From Mytilus trossulus (taxonomy: Eukaryota > Mollusca > Bivalvia > Mytilida > Mytilidae), in assembly GCF_036588685.1 (NCBI RefSeq), contig NC_086378.1, forward strand, positions 50,958,686-51,022,685: 64,000 bases of DNA, read 5' to 3'. Shown in pieces: positions 45,705-57,947 of the stretch. The translations under genes and the position numbers were made by a program. How positions within the stretch are numbered: the stretch's first letter is position 1; each line of letters begins with the position of its first letter. Below the pieces are notes generated by a model. It saw only the letters and a program-made list of their open reading frames with translations, was not told the DNA's origin and did no database searches.

Positions 45705-46080
45705 CTACATAGATATAGGAAGATGTGGTGTGAGTGCCAATGAGACAACTCTCCATCCAAATAACAATTTAAAAAGTAAACCATTATAGGTTAAAGTACG
45801 GCCTTCAACACGGAGCCTTGTCTCACACCGAACAACAAGCTATAAAGGGTCCCAAAATTACTAGTGTAAAACCATTCAAACGGGAAAACCAACGGTCTAA
45901 TCTATATAAACAAAACGAGAAACGAGAAACACGTATATATTACATAAACAAACGACAATTAACTGTACATCAGATTTCTGGCTTAGGACATGTGCAAACA
46001 TTTGCAGCGGGATTAAACGTTTTAATGGATCCAAACCTTCTCCCTTTTTCTGAAACAATAGCATAACATCACAACATAGA
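45705..46080 (+). repeat. Family A repeat
   Basis: 'aggaagatgtggtgtgagtg', 'caactctccatccaaataac', 'aaagtacggccttcaacac' and 'acaaacgacaattaactgta' in family order. The 82-codon frame at 45818-46066 is a shadow of it. Confidence 0.75.
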
Positions 46081-46094
46081 ACCAGATGCTCCGC

Positions 46095-48050
46095 AGGGCG
46101 TAGCTTTATACGACCGCAGAGGTTGAACCCTGAACGGTTGGGGCAAGTATGGACACAACATTCAAGCTGGATTCCGCTCTAAATTTGGATTGTGATTAAA
46201 TAGTTGACACAGCATAGGTTTCTGACACAGAATGAATGTATTCAAATGAACTTAAAATTTTTGTTTTCTCTTTAGAGCAATTCACTATGCTGTTGAATAT
46301 TAATCCTCTCAAAAAAATGTTTGAAGAAATTTTCTTTTTATTTATGAAATTTCAAATGAGAAAAATTGAACCCAATTTTTTATTCACATCCCCCTTTCCC
46401 TTATTCCAAAACTAATTTCAATTAAAATATTCTAATGAAGTTTGCAACAATTACTACTCATTTAAATACATCATAAAATATTAAGATGTAAAACAACTGC
46501 TTGTTATCACTGAATGGTAAAGATTATTTAAATTTATCAGTTGGTAGAAAAAGTGAATATACATTGTATATTGTATATAACAAAGATTTAAGTTGATTCT
46601 GGACAAAGAAAGATAACTCCAATTAAAAAAAATTATTGCAGATATTTCTTGCTTACTATACTGGACAAAGAAAGATAACTCTTAATTAAAAAAAATTTGC
46701 TATTTCACAATATTGTGAAATTAGATATTTCTTGCCATTGCACAATACTGTGCAATTGAAAAGACTTGCTATTGCACAATACTTAATATAATAATTTAAG
46801 ATCCTGATTTGGACCAACTTGAAAACTGGGCCCATAATCAAAAATCTAAGTACATGTTTAGATTCAGCATATCAAAGAGGCCCAAGAATTTAATTTTTGT
46901 TAAAATCAAACTTAGTTTAATTTTGGACCCTTTGCACTTTAATTTAGACCAATTTTAAAACTGGACCAAAAATTAAGAATCTACATACACAGTTAGATTC
47001 GGCATATCAAAGAACCCCAATTATTCAATTTTTTATGAAATCAAACAATGTTTAATTTTGGACCTCGATTTGGGCCAACTTGAAAACTGGGCCAAAAATC
47101 AAAAATCTAAGTACATTTTTAGATTCAGCATATCAAAGAACCCCAAGGTTTCAATTTTTGTTAAAATCAAACTAAGTTTAATTTTGGACCCTTTGGACCT
47201 TAATGTAGACCAATTTGAAAACGGGACCAAAAATTAAGAATCTATCTAGTATACACAGTTAGATTCGGCATATTAAAGAACCCCAATTATTCAATTTTGA
47301 TGAAATCAAACAAAGTTTAATTTTGGACCCTTTGGGCCCCTTTTTCCTTAACTGTTGGGACCAAAACTCCCAAAATCAATACCAACCTTCCTTTTATAGT
47401 CATAAACCTTGTGTTTAAATTTCATAGATTTCTATTTACTTATACTAACAACACTATGGTGCGAAAACCAAGAAAAATGCTTATTTGGGTCCCTTTTTGG
47501 CCCCTAATTCCTAAACTGTTGGGACCGAAACTCCCAAAATCAATACCAACCTTCCTTTTGTGGTCATAAACATTTTGTTTAAATTTCATTGATTTCTGTT
47601 TACTTTAACTAAAGTTATTGTGCGAAAACCAAGAATAATGCTTATTTGGGCCCTTTTTTGGCCCCTAATTCCTAAACTGTTGAAACCAAAACTCCCAAAA
47701 TCAATCCCAACCTTCCTTTTGTTGTCATAAACCTTGTGTCAAAATTTCATAGATTAGTATTAACTTAAACTAAAGTTATAGTGCGAAAACCAAGAAAATG
47801 CTTATTTGGACCCTTTTTGGCCCCTAATTCCTAAAATGTTGGGACCAAAACTCCCAAAATCAATACCAGCCTTCCTTTTATGGTCATAAACCTTGTGTTA
47901 AAATTTCATAGATTTCTATTCACTTATACTAAAGTTAGAGTGCGAAAACTAAAAGTATTCGGACGACGACGACGACGACGACGACGACGCCAACGTGATA
48001 GCAATATACGACGAAAATTTTTTCAAAATTTGCGGTCGTATAAAAACAAA
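46095..48050. repeat. ~1.95-kb interspersed element with inverted ends, tandem internals and a GAC tract
   Basis: The ends carry TTTATACGACCGCA near 46106 and TGCGGTCGTATAAA near 48031: a 14-base inverted pair. Inside, 'ttgggaccaaaactcccaaa' recurs near 47354, 47519, 47680 and 47842 (period ~160), and 'acttgaaaactgggcc'-type blocks recur between 46816 and 47240. A (GAC)9-like tract lies at 47960-47990. No long frame. Two short palindromes lie at 46703-46720 and 46737-46756. Confidence 0.75.
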
Positions 48051-48744
48051 CGATAAAACATGCACACAATTACTAAAAATTCCTATTCTTCGTGAAAATA
48101 GCTCTATAGATCCTGACTATTGTATTTATAAGTTAACGTGTCCTGAATATGTATGAAATATTTGACGCAAGATGTTCAACCCACAACAATAATTCATCTT
48201 TATATTTTCCGACAAACGTTCAACTTGATTGATTACAAAACAGCCAGAATTGAAAAATAAAGAGACATTTTTTTATTTTTATTTTTCTTTCATAAATTGT
48301 TTTACTTGTTGCTGTCTACGTAAATAATAATAAAGGAGATGAAAACAGTCAAAACAGCATTATATACTTTCACGATATCAATATAATACAAGTCCTCCTG
48401 AAAATCAAGCTCCCCTACTTGCGGTACAATTCATTCAACCAATTTATGAAGCCTTTGCGGAATAGCAGAATATAACGTCTGCATTATTCGGTTTAACTAT
48501 ATTCTTAGACTAGTGAACGGAACGGGATCAAATGCGTCGACAAGGCTAACAATGCATCACCCGTTAGAGTCTAAGTGATGTATACCTAAATTATCTCTTT
48601 TTATTTACATAAAAGGCTTTCGATGATGTTATGTTTAATAAAATTAACGGTACCAATTTTCTTGCACCAGATGCGCATTTCGACATTCATGTCTCTTCAG
48701 TGATGCTCGTGGCCAAAATATTTGAAATCCAAAGCTTATATAAA
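48051..48744. other. Intergenic; family D scrap at its end
   Basis: 48650-48735 resembles family D ('ggtaccaattttcttgcacc', 'agatgcgcatttcgacattc', 'cttcagtgatgctcgtggcc'). The rest shows nothing. Confidence 0.45.
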
Positions 48745-49345
48745 AAATTTGTAAGGGTTCCGTGGAACCCAGTGTCTCGCCTACTTTTGCTGTAAATCAC
48801 AGGCTCAACAACAATGAGGAAAGAAATCAATAAAAATATTCCTCTTGATACTATCTTATGATTGTAAGAACCTTCTGTCCATCTTAATGTTTCCCCGCAT
48901 GAAAAACTAAGTCCATTTAAAAGTAAAATACAGAAAAAATGAATTCAATTTTTTACAAAATTTACTTCTGGATACTATCTTATGATACTAAACAAGCTTC
49001 TGTCCAAGTTTGGTACAAACCCAGGATAGTTTAAGAAAGTAATTAAAATTCTAAAAACTTTAACCACAGAATGAATGTTATGTTTCCCCGTCCATTTATA
49101 AGTAGCATACGGAAAAAATGGAATTTTATCTTTACAAAATTTACTTCTGGATACTATCTTGTGATCATAAACAAGCTTCTGGCCAAGTTTGGTAGAAATC
49201 CAGTATAGTTTAAGAAAGTTATCAAAATTTTAAAAACTTTAACCACATGTGAATATTTGTGGACGCCGCCGACGACGACGCCGACGACGGAATGAAGGAT
49301 CGCTTAGTCTCGCTTTTTCGACTAAAGTCGAAGGCTCAACAAAAA
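48745..49345. repeat. Interspersed element with internal repeats and a GAC/GCC tract
   Basis: 'acttctggatactatctt' recurs at 48962 and 49142 (period ~180), with 'aaacaagcttctg.ccaagtt' following each. An imperfect GACGAC/GCCGAC tract lies at 49261-49288, then 'gtcgaaggctcaacaa' near 49327, echoed by 'cacaggctcaacaacaatga' at 48798. The Arg-rich frame at 49249-49440 is this tract read through. Confidence 0.65.
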
Positions 49346-50415
49346 TGAAGAGCTATAATCCAAATGGTCCAAAAAGTATAGCCAAATCCGTGAAAGGAAT
49401 CAGAGCTTTGCATAAGGGAGATACATTCCTTAATTTATAATAATTTCTATCCTTTTGTAACAGCTAATTTAATAACACAAAAAATCCGTATTTTCATGCC
49501 CGTATCGTAGTACTGGCTACTGGGGTGGTGATTTTAATTACTACTTAGAAATAAGACGTTAGTTCGAAAATGCATTAGTTATTATAGACACAACACTATG
49601 TATATTGACAGTCACAAAAATAGCTTTACATACATTAACCGTTTGAAGTAAATAACAATACATTGCACATTGCATATATTAATTGTATACAAAGAAAAAA
49701 AATGAGTAATTGTTGATTTCCTTAAAGAATTATTTGGTCAATGTCTTGTGGTAATGTTTGCTTTATACAAATATCTGACATCACCCCATTCTACTGTTTT
49801 GACAAAACAGCGGATTCCGAAAGTCAGATCTCTAGAACAGAAAGCAGAAATCAATTTTGTAAGATCCTTGTACGTGAAGGTTGGACATGGGCTCTGTATT
49901 TAAATGAGATTGGTGAAAAATAAACTGAAATATCCAAGTAGTCAAAATCGCTAAAGTTTATCGAATCTGTATCACGGTTTCCAACACGTACCTACTTATA
50001 TTTACCTTTTATGATTTATATTACAATATAGTTCTACATTTGTGGTCATCTTGGGAGATTGATTGGTCTGCACTGTACTTTTTTTACAACAAATATATCA
50101 GTTGCACCAGGAACAAATTTTGCGTCATTACAATTTTTGCTTACAAGTGTTTTGCCAATCAGAGGTTTGTGAAACTAGTTTGACTGTTGTATGGGACTGC
50201 CGGGATATAATACTGAACGGAATGTCCAATGACCATCCTATCAATGTTTATACTTAATAGACCCATCGATTTACTAAACATAAGAGAGAACAAATATTTT
50301 ACAGATGATCACAAAAAGTACAGTAGTAGCTCACAAGACACTTTATGTGCAATACAAGTAGAACTATGACAATCAAGGTGTTCATGTGATTCTATTGTTT
50401 ACATGTTTAAAGTTG
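49346..50415. other. 3' flank of the ZnF-UBP gene and intergenic sequence
   Basis: No supported exon. Frames at 49741-49923 and 50063-50257 show no motif. The 3' UTR of the minus-strand ZnF-UBP gene lies within. Confidence 0.4.
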
Positions 50416-53400
50416 TCACTGCAATCCTTCTCCAAACTTGTGAAGATGTGCAGCATTTTTGGCTGGCTTGAGAAGCTAAAAAAAAGAAGAAAATATTGAT
50501 GATACATTAAAGTTCATCTTTAAAATATGCTTACCAACTAAAATTGAATATTTTTTTTACACAATTAAACGTGCAACATTACATTCATACAGAGCAGACA
50601 TGGCAGAAAATCAGTATCCCAGACATACAAAGTGCATCAAGCAAACCAAAGTTATAATTTTTTAAAGTGCATGTTTAGTGCTGATGAGCACTGATGGGCA
50701 AAATATTATCTACAACTATTTACCCTACGAAAGGGAGTTAATCGCATTGGAATGCAATAATTAAAATTGAAGCCATCATCCGTTGTCCATATTTGTAGTT
50801 TGTTAAATAACAGCTATGGACAAATGGAGATAACTCCTATTTCTAAGCAAGAAGATATGCGATGTCGCGTTTTGCCGATCTCCGAACAGTCGGATCCAAA
50901 AGCACTCTTACATTATAACTCAGGAGATTCCAAGTAAGAGCAAAGATTTGTCTGCTCGGAGTTAGAGTAATGTGCCTTTGCAATATTTATCATCGTGAAC
51001 TAGTTTTATGGTATCCGGTCGTTACGTCCCCAAACTGATCTGGCCTAAAGTAGATCCGGGGGAGGGGGGCGGAGTGACATGAAAGCTAGTGAACTGGATG
51101 GTAAAAAATACGGACCTACGCGTACGTGTCAAGACTTGTACAAAGTCAGAATTATGTTCATATCGTTTTATTGGGTGTATAGTCAAATTATATGTGTATG
51201 TCTTGTCCTGTACATATTGTCTTGTCTTGTGTTTAACATGTTTGTATTCAAAACTTTAATAACAGTGAATCGGTATATATCTATGTTGAGGAGACCCACG
51301 CGTAGCCTCTGACTGTTGGCAATCCTCTTTAACACCAGACCTACAGATCTGAGTAACTCAGACACATTGAACATGGACTAACCTCGTGATCTTGGTAATT
51401 ATCACAGCCATAACATCAGGCAGACAGATCTGAATAACTCACACACATTGGACATTGACTCACCTGGTGATCTAGGTAATTGTCACAGCCATAACACCAG
51501 ACTGACAGGTCAGAGTAGCTCAGACACATCAAATGTCCATCTTCCACACCATGCATTACCATGTGTTCATTCACGAATCTGCTACAGAATACCTTCATGA
51601 AAATAAATTAAATGTCTATAAATATAAATATGCATAAATTGACAAAAGAGATAAGTATGGAATCCGATTGTGTTGAACGCTTTGCATATCATGTAGCAGT
51701 AAAAGGTATGATTTTTTATTTTAATTTCATGTGTATAATTCTGAGTTTAGTTTGAGGTCTATTATCACTAGTATCAAATTTATTTAGGGGCCAGCTGACG
51801 AACTCATCCGGGTGCAGGAGTTTCTCACTGTATTCAAGACTCATTGGTAGCCTTCGGTTGTTGTCTGTCATTTGGTCGGGTTGTTGTCTCTTTGACACAT
51901 TCCCCATTTCCATTATATGGTACATTAAACAAAAACACTAAACACTTAAAAATCTAATTTCCATTCTCAATTGTTGTATTTCAATACAAACAACAAGAGT
52001 AACTCACCCTGTGGCACACTAAACAGATCCAGTTTTCTGTTGTGTTACCACACTTTTCACATGGTGCTTTTGTATCAAGGACTGTTGTATCAGCCGGAAG
52101 TGGCGCCACTGTCTCTAAATGAGGACACCATGTCAGCGGATTCACAGCATACATCTCAGTCACCCCCTAAAAAATCCGAAAATATCTTGACAATTATGGT
52201 TGAGTTGTCAGTCTCCATAGCACTGTCCATTGAATAGGCTTCATTATCATGTAGCTTAAGTATCATGATTTGAATGATACCTTTCAACTATATATAAATG
52301 TATCATCTTAAAAAATCTAAACTATGGTTCCAGATCTTTCGTTTACCTGGCTATCAGGTATAACATTCTTCAACTTGTAGTTATGCTTCCAAAAGTGGTA
52401 CGCATTTTGCTTCCCAAATTTAAGTTTGAAACATTTTTTTCAGATGAAAGATTTCTATGTCAGACTTATAAAATAATCGATTGAATATTTGCCTAACGTC
52501 TTGTTGAGAACTAATTAACAACAAGAGACATGTCAGTAAGGGCCCCGCCTACACATGTGTATGTGTTGCGAAGAGACTGATGCATACACAGCAAATACTC
52601 ATAGGTTGTTAATTTTCGTAGATTTGATACCAGCAAATACTTCAGGACGTGTCCTTTGTTAATATTAGTTGTGTTAAAATCCTAACACTATGTAATTTGG
52701 TGGGCATTTTCGTAAATGGTGGTCACTGAACAACCAATAATATTGACACAGAGAATTGGAAATAGTAAAAATCCATCCAAATATATGATGCACATCTATA
52801 AAATATGCAGAAATACTGTGCAAATGGTATTGGCCTCCTATCTATACTCTATATATATAAACGAAGATTTTACCCAAATTAATTAGCCAAGCTTTAAAAT
52901 TTTGCTGAATCATATTAAACACATTTATATGTTATGTAGAATAGGTGTGCAAAATTTCTTTGGCTTTTGGAGTAAAAATTGATTTAATTAAACTGTGGAA
53001 AGTATGTTTGTTGTAGTTGATTTAATAGCAATTGTAGACAAAGGAAGATAACTCCAAATTTTAAAGATGATTTTAACAAGATTTTGAAACAGATATTAGA
53101 TTCCTGCACCTAGCCAAATATATGTAATTTTCTTGACAAGTATAATATAATTTTGTGCCTTAAATATTTAAGCATATGTTCACGGAAAGGATGTACATGA
53201 TGTATAGAATGATAAGATCAATGCACTTTATTTTGTGTACCAAAAAGGTAGTGATAAGCCTTGGAAGATAATTTAGTCCCGTAAGGTTTTGATTGCATTC
53301 TGTACATGAAACTATGGACAGACAGGCAAAGTCATACCTAAAGGCCTTCCACATTCACAATTTCAGGGCCAAATGAGTTCAATGGTAGGTGTGGAGAAGC

Positions 53401-53808
53401 AGGGAGGAAGAATGGGGAGGTAAACTGCCATAGAAAAAGAGGATTACATCAAGCTACTGATCAACCCCTTGGAAGAATTATGGCAGAAATTCCTTAAAGT
53501 TCTGATCATATGAAGCTTCCTACCCAAGGCATCAGATTACATTTCATACGGCAGACTTAACCAGCCAGCCCAAGTCAGATACATCCAACAGCTAAATGTA
53601 AAACGTTTTTATGCATGCCATGATTATTGGTTTTAACCAATGGAGCTGAGAAGTCTAGGTGGCTATAGTAATCTACATTGGTGACATATATTACTGAGTT
53701 CTGACGTACCTGTCCTTCCAAGTACTGGATTACTTCCATTTTGGTATTTGGTCGTTCCTCTGAACCACTGGCTCCTTGTTGATTATTGCTTTTGCCTGAG
53801 TCTGCCAT
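50416..53808 (-). CDS. Short ZnF-UBP (HDAC6-type ubiquitin-binding zinc finger) protein
   Basis: Minus-strand exons 53808-53710, 52166-52008, 51592-51464 and 50475-50416 are all phase 0 and sum to 148 aa. Donors GTACGT, GTGAGT, GTGAGT. The N-terminus (33 aa, MADSGKSNNQQ...) is low-complexity. The rest is one zf-UBP domain: WCPHL (C47, H49), PCEKC (C69, C72), NWICLVC (W79, C81, C84), CSRF (R91), histidines 96, 100 and 106, then DLSVWCYGC (D114, W118, C119, Y120, C122). The arginine, tryptophans and tyrosine correspond to the residues of HDAC6 that hold the free Gly-Gly tail of ubiquitin. The C-terminus (NAAHLHKFGEGLQ) also matches the end of that domain. No deacetylase or protease domain is present. 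It probably binds unanchored ubiquitin C-termini. An extra exon in the first intron (53709-52167) cannot be excluded. Confidence 0.85.
51331..51463 (-). repeat. Two decayed tandem copies of the end of ZnF-UBP exon 3
   Basis: 'aacaccag'-type landmarks recur at 51331, 51412 and 51493, a period of 81 bases (27 codons). The last is the true exon. In the middle copy the reading MCVSYSDLSA is followed by TGA where the exon has the TGG of W118. The first copy reads MCLSYSDL then TAG. They lie just past the exon 3 donor, in intron 3. Confidence 0.85.
51770..51920 (-). repeat. Family E repeat (inverted)
   Basis: 'aggggccagctgacgaact', 'aggagtttctcactgta', 'gttgttgtctctttgacaca' match 61010-61150 and, inverted, 9300-9480. 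Lies in intron 2 of the ZnF-UBP gene. Confidence 0.65.
52167..53709. other. Intron 1 of the ZnF-UBP gene
   Basis: 'acaacaagagacatgtcagtaag' region near 52520 and the 'gacaaaggaagataactcc' block near 53036 resemble pieces seen elsewhere (46606). No convincing additional exon. Confidence 0.35.
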
Positions 53809-55376
53809 TTTGTTGGAAGTATTTTTTCAGTTACAACTGAAACTAAAGAGTTATTTCCTTTCTCTAAGTATTAATTATATATTGTACAAATAGATATATC
53901 TACGTGTATCTATAAGCAAGTGTACACCAATAAATCAATACATCTGCATGTGTGTGTATTCAGTTATCATGGTTATAACCATACAATATTTTTTTTCAAT
54001 GAATCACTAAAATTCAATTAAGGAAGTAAAATTATAACGTGTATAATGAATAACCTTTTCCAAGCATCTTGCAAGGAACAAGAAAGGGAAACTTATCATG
54101 AAAATTTTATAATAATTCATGACCCTAAAACGATGTCTGCAATTTCAATGGCAGATCCAGAAATTATTAATGGGGACCCACTGACTGGCTTAAGGGGGAG
54201 GGAATGCTCCAGTCATGCTGCAGTGATTTCATGAATAATCAACCGGTGAAATCCCTCCCCCTTTAATTCAGCCCGTCTGCATTTTAAATACAAATTGGCA
54301 TTTAGATTACAAATGTAAAAAATATACTACTTTCATGCTTTCAATCAACAGTTCTCAGATCAGTAAATGTTGTCTAAGACTAAGCAGTATATATACTTCT
54401 ATATCTATACTACCACAGGGGCTATAGCTATATAATTTGTTTAGTGGGTCAGACGAGGTTTTACTGTCAATGGCGATCGCTATCCTATATATGTTTTTTT
54501 ATCTGACCCACTAAACAAGCCCCTGTGATACTATTTATGTATGTAAATAAAAATACATTGTAAATTAATACAAGTCTTAGATTAAAATAGATCAAAACAC
54601 TTCAAAACGAAGTGACAATACACGGACAGTCATGGTAGTCATACGAATAAATTGAATTGATTATCGTACAGACACAACGGATGTTAAAATCAATGTTTAT
54701 CATAAAAAAGAACTTACTTAAAGGAAACAGTTAAATTAATATAGTTGTTTTTGGAATATGAGGTTAATAATAAGGACTAGCAACTGATATCAAAACAAAA
54801 TCGGACAATACTTCCGGGAAAATCTTAAAAATCGGAATTAAAAAAATAAATCGGAAAAAAATACAGATATACATCAAGTTCATTAATTTAATTTTAAAAA
54901 ATCAATCTCATTTAAAAACACTTAATTTTTGTACGATTAAACAAGGTTCTTACCGTATTGTAAACGTTTCTGACTCACAGACACCAGTTTATCAATATAA
55001 TTTTAAAAGATTGACTGAATTTTCTTTTATAGCAAAATGTATGCTGTATATATGTAATAGTTTGGAAATAAGTATGAACACAACCTACCGAAAGAAACGT
55101 CGATACAACTGTATTGTTTCTAAAAATAAATATTACTATTTCCAATTCTAAATATAGTGCTTATGATGTGCTATAAATAAAATTCGATCAACTTCAATGG
55201 GACAACTCAACCGCTAATTATTTTTATTCAATCGAATTGGGTACGGGATTTAGAAAAGGTAAAAAGCACTCAATTTGCACTGAAAATTCCCTTTGAAACT
55301 GTTATGATTTGTATACGCCAGTTTACGGACGTGTTAACTCCAACACGGGGGGGGGGGTTAACATCTTTATTTTTTT
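53809..55376. other. Upstream flank of the ZnF-UBP gene
   Basis: Must contain the promoter, not locatable by eye. A 130-base inverted repeat lies at 54405-54534. A run of 11 G lies near 55347. Otherwise AT-rich with no coding support. Confidence 0.4.
54405..54534. repeat. Short foldback element
   Basis: 'ctaccacaggggc' and 'tttagtgggtcaga' on the left (54410-54453) pair with 'tctgacccactaaa' and 'gcccctgtgatac' on the right (54502-54531). Confidence 0.65.
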
Positions 55377-55820
55377 GGTAGGGGTGTGCCATTTTTGCCT
55401 AAAAAAAGTACCCATTTTTGCCCTAAAAAAAGTACCCATTTTGTAAAACATTCACTGAAATTCGGTTCCTATAGTTATATAAATATTAATTTTAAGAAAG
55501 AATGACCTACATAAAATATTTAAAATATGACCCATGCTTATGTAGAGATATACAAATGTAAGCACTAACTCATCATCACTCATAAATATACCAGCTACTC
55601 TTAAATTTTTATATATGAATTGACATCGTTTGGTGCACATATATTTTATCGTTATATATTCTCAATAGCATATGCATGATATGTAGATCATACCCCAAAT
55701 CTATATACAGTTATCAAACGTAAATGCATTTCAATATAGGATGTCATTAAAAAGGTGGGTCATTTTTATATAAAATCTCGCAAAATTATGACCAATATTT
55801 TTGGCACATCCCCGTATACC
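55377..55820. repeat. MITE-like element with inverted ends
   Basis: Left end 'ggtaggggtgtgccattttt' and right end 'ttggcacatccccgtatacc' are imperfect inverted repeats. Two copies of 'gcc.taaaaaaagtacccat' follow the left end. No frame of note. Confidence 0.5.
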
Positions 55821-56806
55821 CAATAATAGGAGTTTGTTTTTAATGAATAAGAACTCGCGATGTCAAAGTATACCACCACTAAACAAAACCAGCAGAAAAA
55901 CTTAGTGAACATAACAGAGCGGAAACATCGAATGAACAATTTAACATGTTCAATATATATAATAGTAACAACTTAGAAGACATCAACTAAATATGTACCA
56001 CTAAATAAACCGTTTAATCCAAAATGGATATAGACATAATGAATTAAGTAGGACGAGAGAGAATCAAAGAGCTGAATAGCTCTGAGGGGAAAGACGGCCC
56101 TTGTTTCTATTTAATTATGTTTTTGGAAAGGGGGGTATCTTTTGATAGTTTTCATATGAAGAATGAAAAAGAGAACAGCTAGAACATGTAGAAAGGTTGA
56201 CAATATTGAAATCAATTGTTGTTTATGTAATTTCATTTCCTTAGTTGAGGATTCAATTTGGACCAATGAAAGAGATCTGCATCTTCTAAATCTAAACATT
56301 TGATTAAAGTTGATAGCTAATTATAAAACTCAACTGAATTCTGTCATTTCACAACAACTACAATATTTTCTTAAATCTTGATTGTGTACTACTGAACTGC
56401 AGGCTCGGGCCATTTTCCATTTTTTGTGACAGTTCTCTTGGATTTTTAGGTTTTTTCTTTAGAAAGTGTGGACTGAAAAATCTATTCAGTTTTAAATTTC
56501 CAATGAATTTCATGAAGTTCGGAGTTATAACTCTCATCACAGGGAATCAGGTACTAATAAAAAATGTAATTTGTAAATAATAAATATGTTTAAACTACAA
56601 AATGCAAATTTTTATTATTTTTTTTTTTACCATTACAATGATTATGTAGGTACACAAAAATTTAGTTTTAATAGAAGACTACTAATCCAATGAAATGTTA
56701 CATTTGAAGTGTTTAAATACATTAACTTTTATTTTAGTGGATAATTACTCATCAATTGAGGTGCTCCTGAATTGGAGGAAGATTCTCAGAATTTTTACAG
56801 AAAAAG
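55821..56806. other. Intergenic, nothing supported
   Basis: AT-rich. Short frames at 56111-56299 and 56358-56540 have no motif or splice support. Confidence 0.35.
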
Positions 56807-56943
56807 TGGTCTCACTAATTAGCGACAAGAAGAATTTTAGCGACAAGAAGCGACAAGAAGAATATTTTTTTTCTTGTCGCTAAATAGTCTTCTTGACGCT
56901 TCTTGTCGCTTTTTGACGCTTCTTGTCTCTGATTAGTAGGACT
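56807..56943. repeat. Foldback built from GCGACAAGAAG units
   Basis: Left arm carries three GCGACAAGAAG units (56822, 56840, 56850). The right arm has their reverse complements (cttcttgtcgc and variants 'cttcttgacgc', 56873-56928). The outer flanks 'ctaatta' and 'tgattag' also pair. It would form a long imperfect hairpin. Confidence 0.75.
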
Positions 56944-57410
56944 CGAAAAAAGTAATAAAATCTTTTCTTTCCCCTGTCTCATGTAACCCCACGATCTTTG
57001 TTAATTTTGAAAGTTGTTGACCTACAAATTAAAGTATTGTATGTTGATGTTTAAATCATCTACAGTAAACAATATTATGTTTAGATTTAACAAATACATA
57101 TTTGTAATTAGTGCATGATCTCTAAGAATGATTGAAATATTAAACCAGTGAACTGGTGAAGGATATCCCTGCTTCTTCCAAGAATGACGTCACTATAAAA
57201 TGCAATGTAGGTTGGATATATTTAGAATATCTCGTCATACTAATTTTTCCGGATTGTAAAATAAGCGTTAATAGTGTAAAGGAGAGTTCAAGATACGATA
57301 ATTGTGTGAGAAACAGAAGAAAAATGTGTAAAAAAGTGTTTAAAGTCAAACTATTCATTTCTGGGTCTCCTTCTCTTCAATCTAAGTAAGATTTGTTGGG
57401 GGGTTTTCCA

Positions 57411-57802
57411 CACTATAATCTGTATAAAATCAAAATGAATCCACTGATAAACCAATCATGAATTATCCATGGGTTTACTAAAAGAGTTATCTCGCCTTAA
57501 CCGGCTTAGTTGAACAAAATGTATTCTAAAGCACATATGTTTGGAACTTGTTAAATATTTCTAAGAGATATAATGCGATAAATCTGGAAGTTTCTTCATA
57601 AAAATAAACAGTATATTCAATAAAACTGAACATCTGTGTACACATTCGGAGATTTGGGTAATAACTAGACTGATTGGTCACTGCAAAAGTACAATGCAAG
57701 ATGGTGGTATGCCACGGCTTCAAGCCGTCAATCCCCTATGGGATTGACCAGAGTGACACTCCCTCACATCATTCATTTTGATTTTATACAGACTATATAA
57801 GT
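57411..57802. repeat. TIR element of about 390 bp
   Basis: 'ctgtataaaatcaaaatgaat' (57420-57440) is exactly inverted at 57771-57791, with partial pairing outward for about ten more bases. A small internal hairpin (gtcaatccc / gggattgac) lies at 57728-57748. Confidence 0.65.
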
Positions 57803-57947
57803 CAACACAGGACTGCTAGGCTGGTGTTACCGTAGGAAAACTAGGAGTGTTCATAAAAATATGTTTAATAAAGCTTTATAATTGACTCCACGGGTGTCAT
57901 TCGGTTTATCGAGAGGAATGAGCATGAAAGAATATATAACGGCGGTC

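Noticed and set aside
45436-45756. 106-codon minus-strand frame
   Set aside because: An open frame exists on both strands over the same bases; nothing distinguishes either as coding.
49249-49440. Arg-rich small protein
   Set aside because: The arginines come from the GAC/GCC triplet tract of an interspersed repeat.
53160-53354. Extra exon of the ZnF-UBP gene
   Set aside because: The frame has no zf-UBP similarity, and exons 1 and 2 join cleanly in phase 0 without it.
56358-56540. 60-codon minus-strand frame rich in Lys and Pro
   Set aside because: Looks faintly protein-like, but has no neighbour exons, splice sites or family match.
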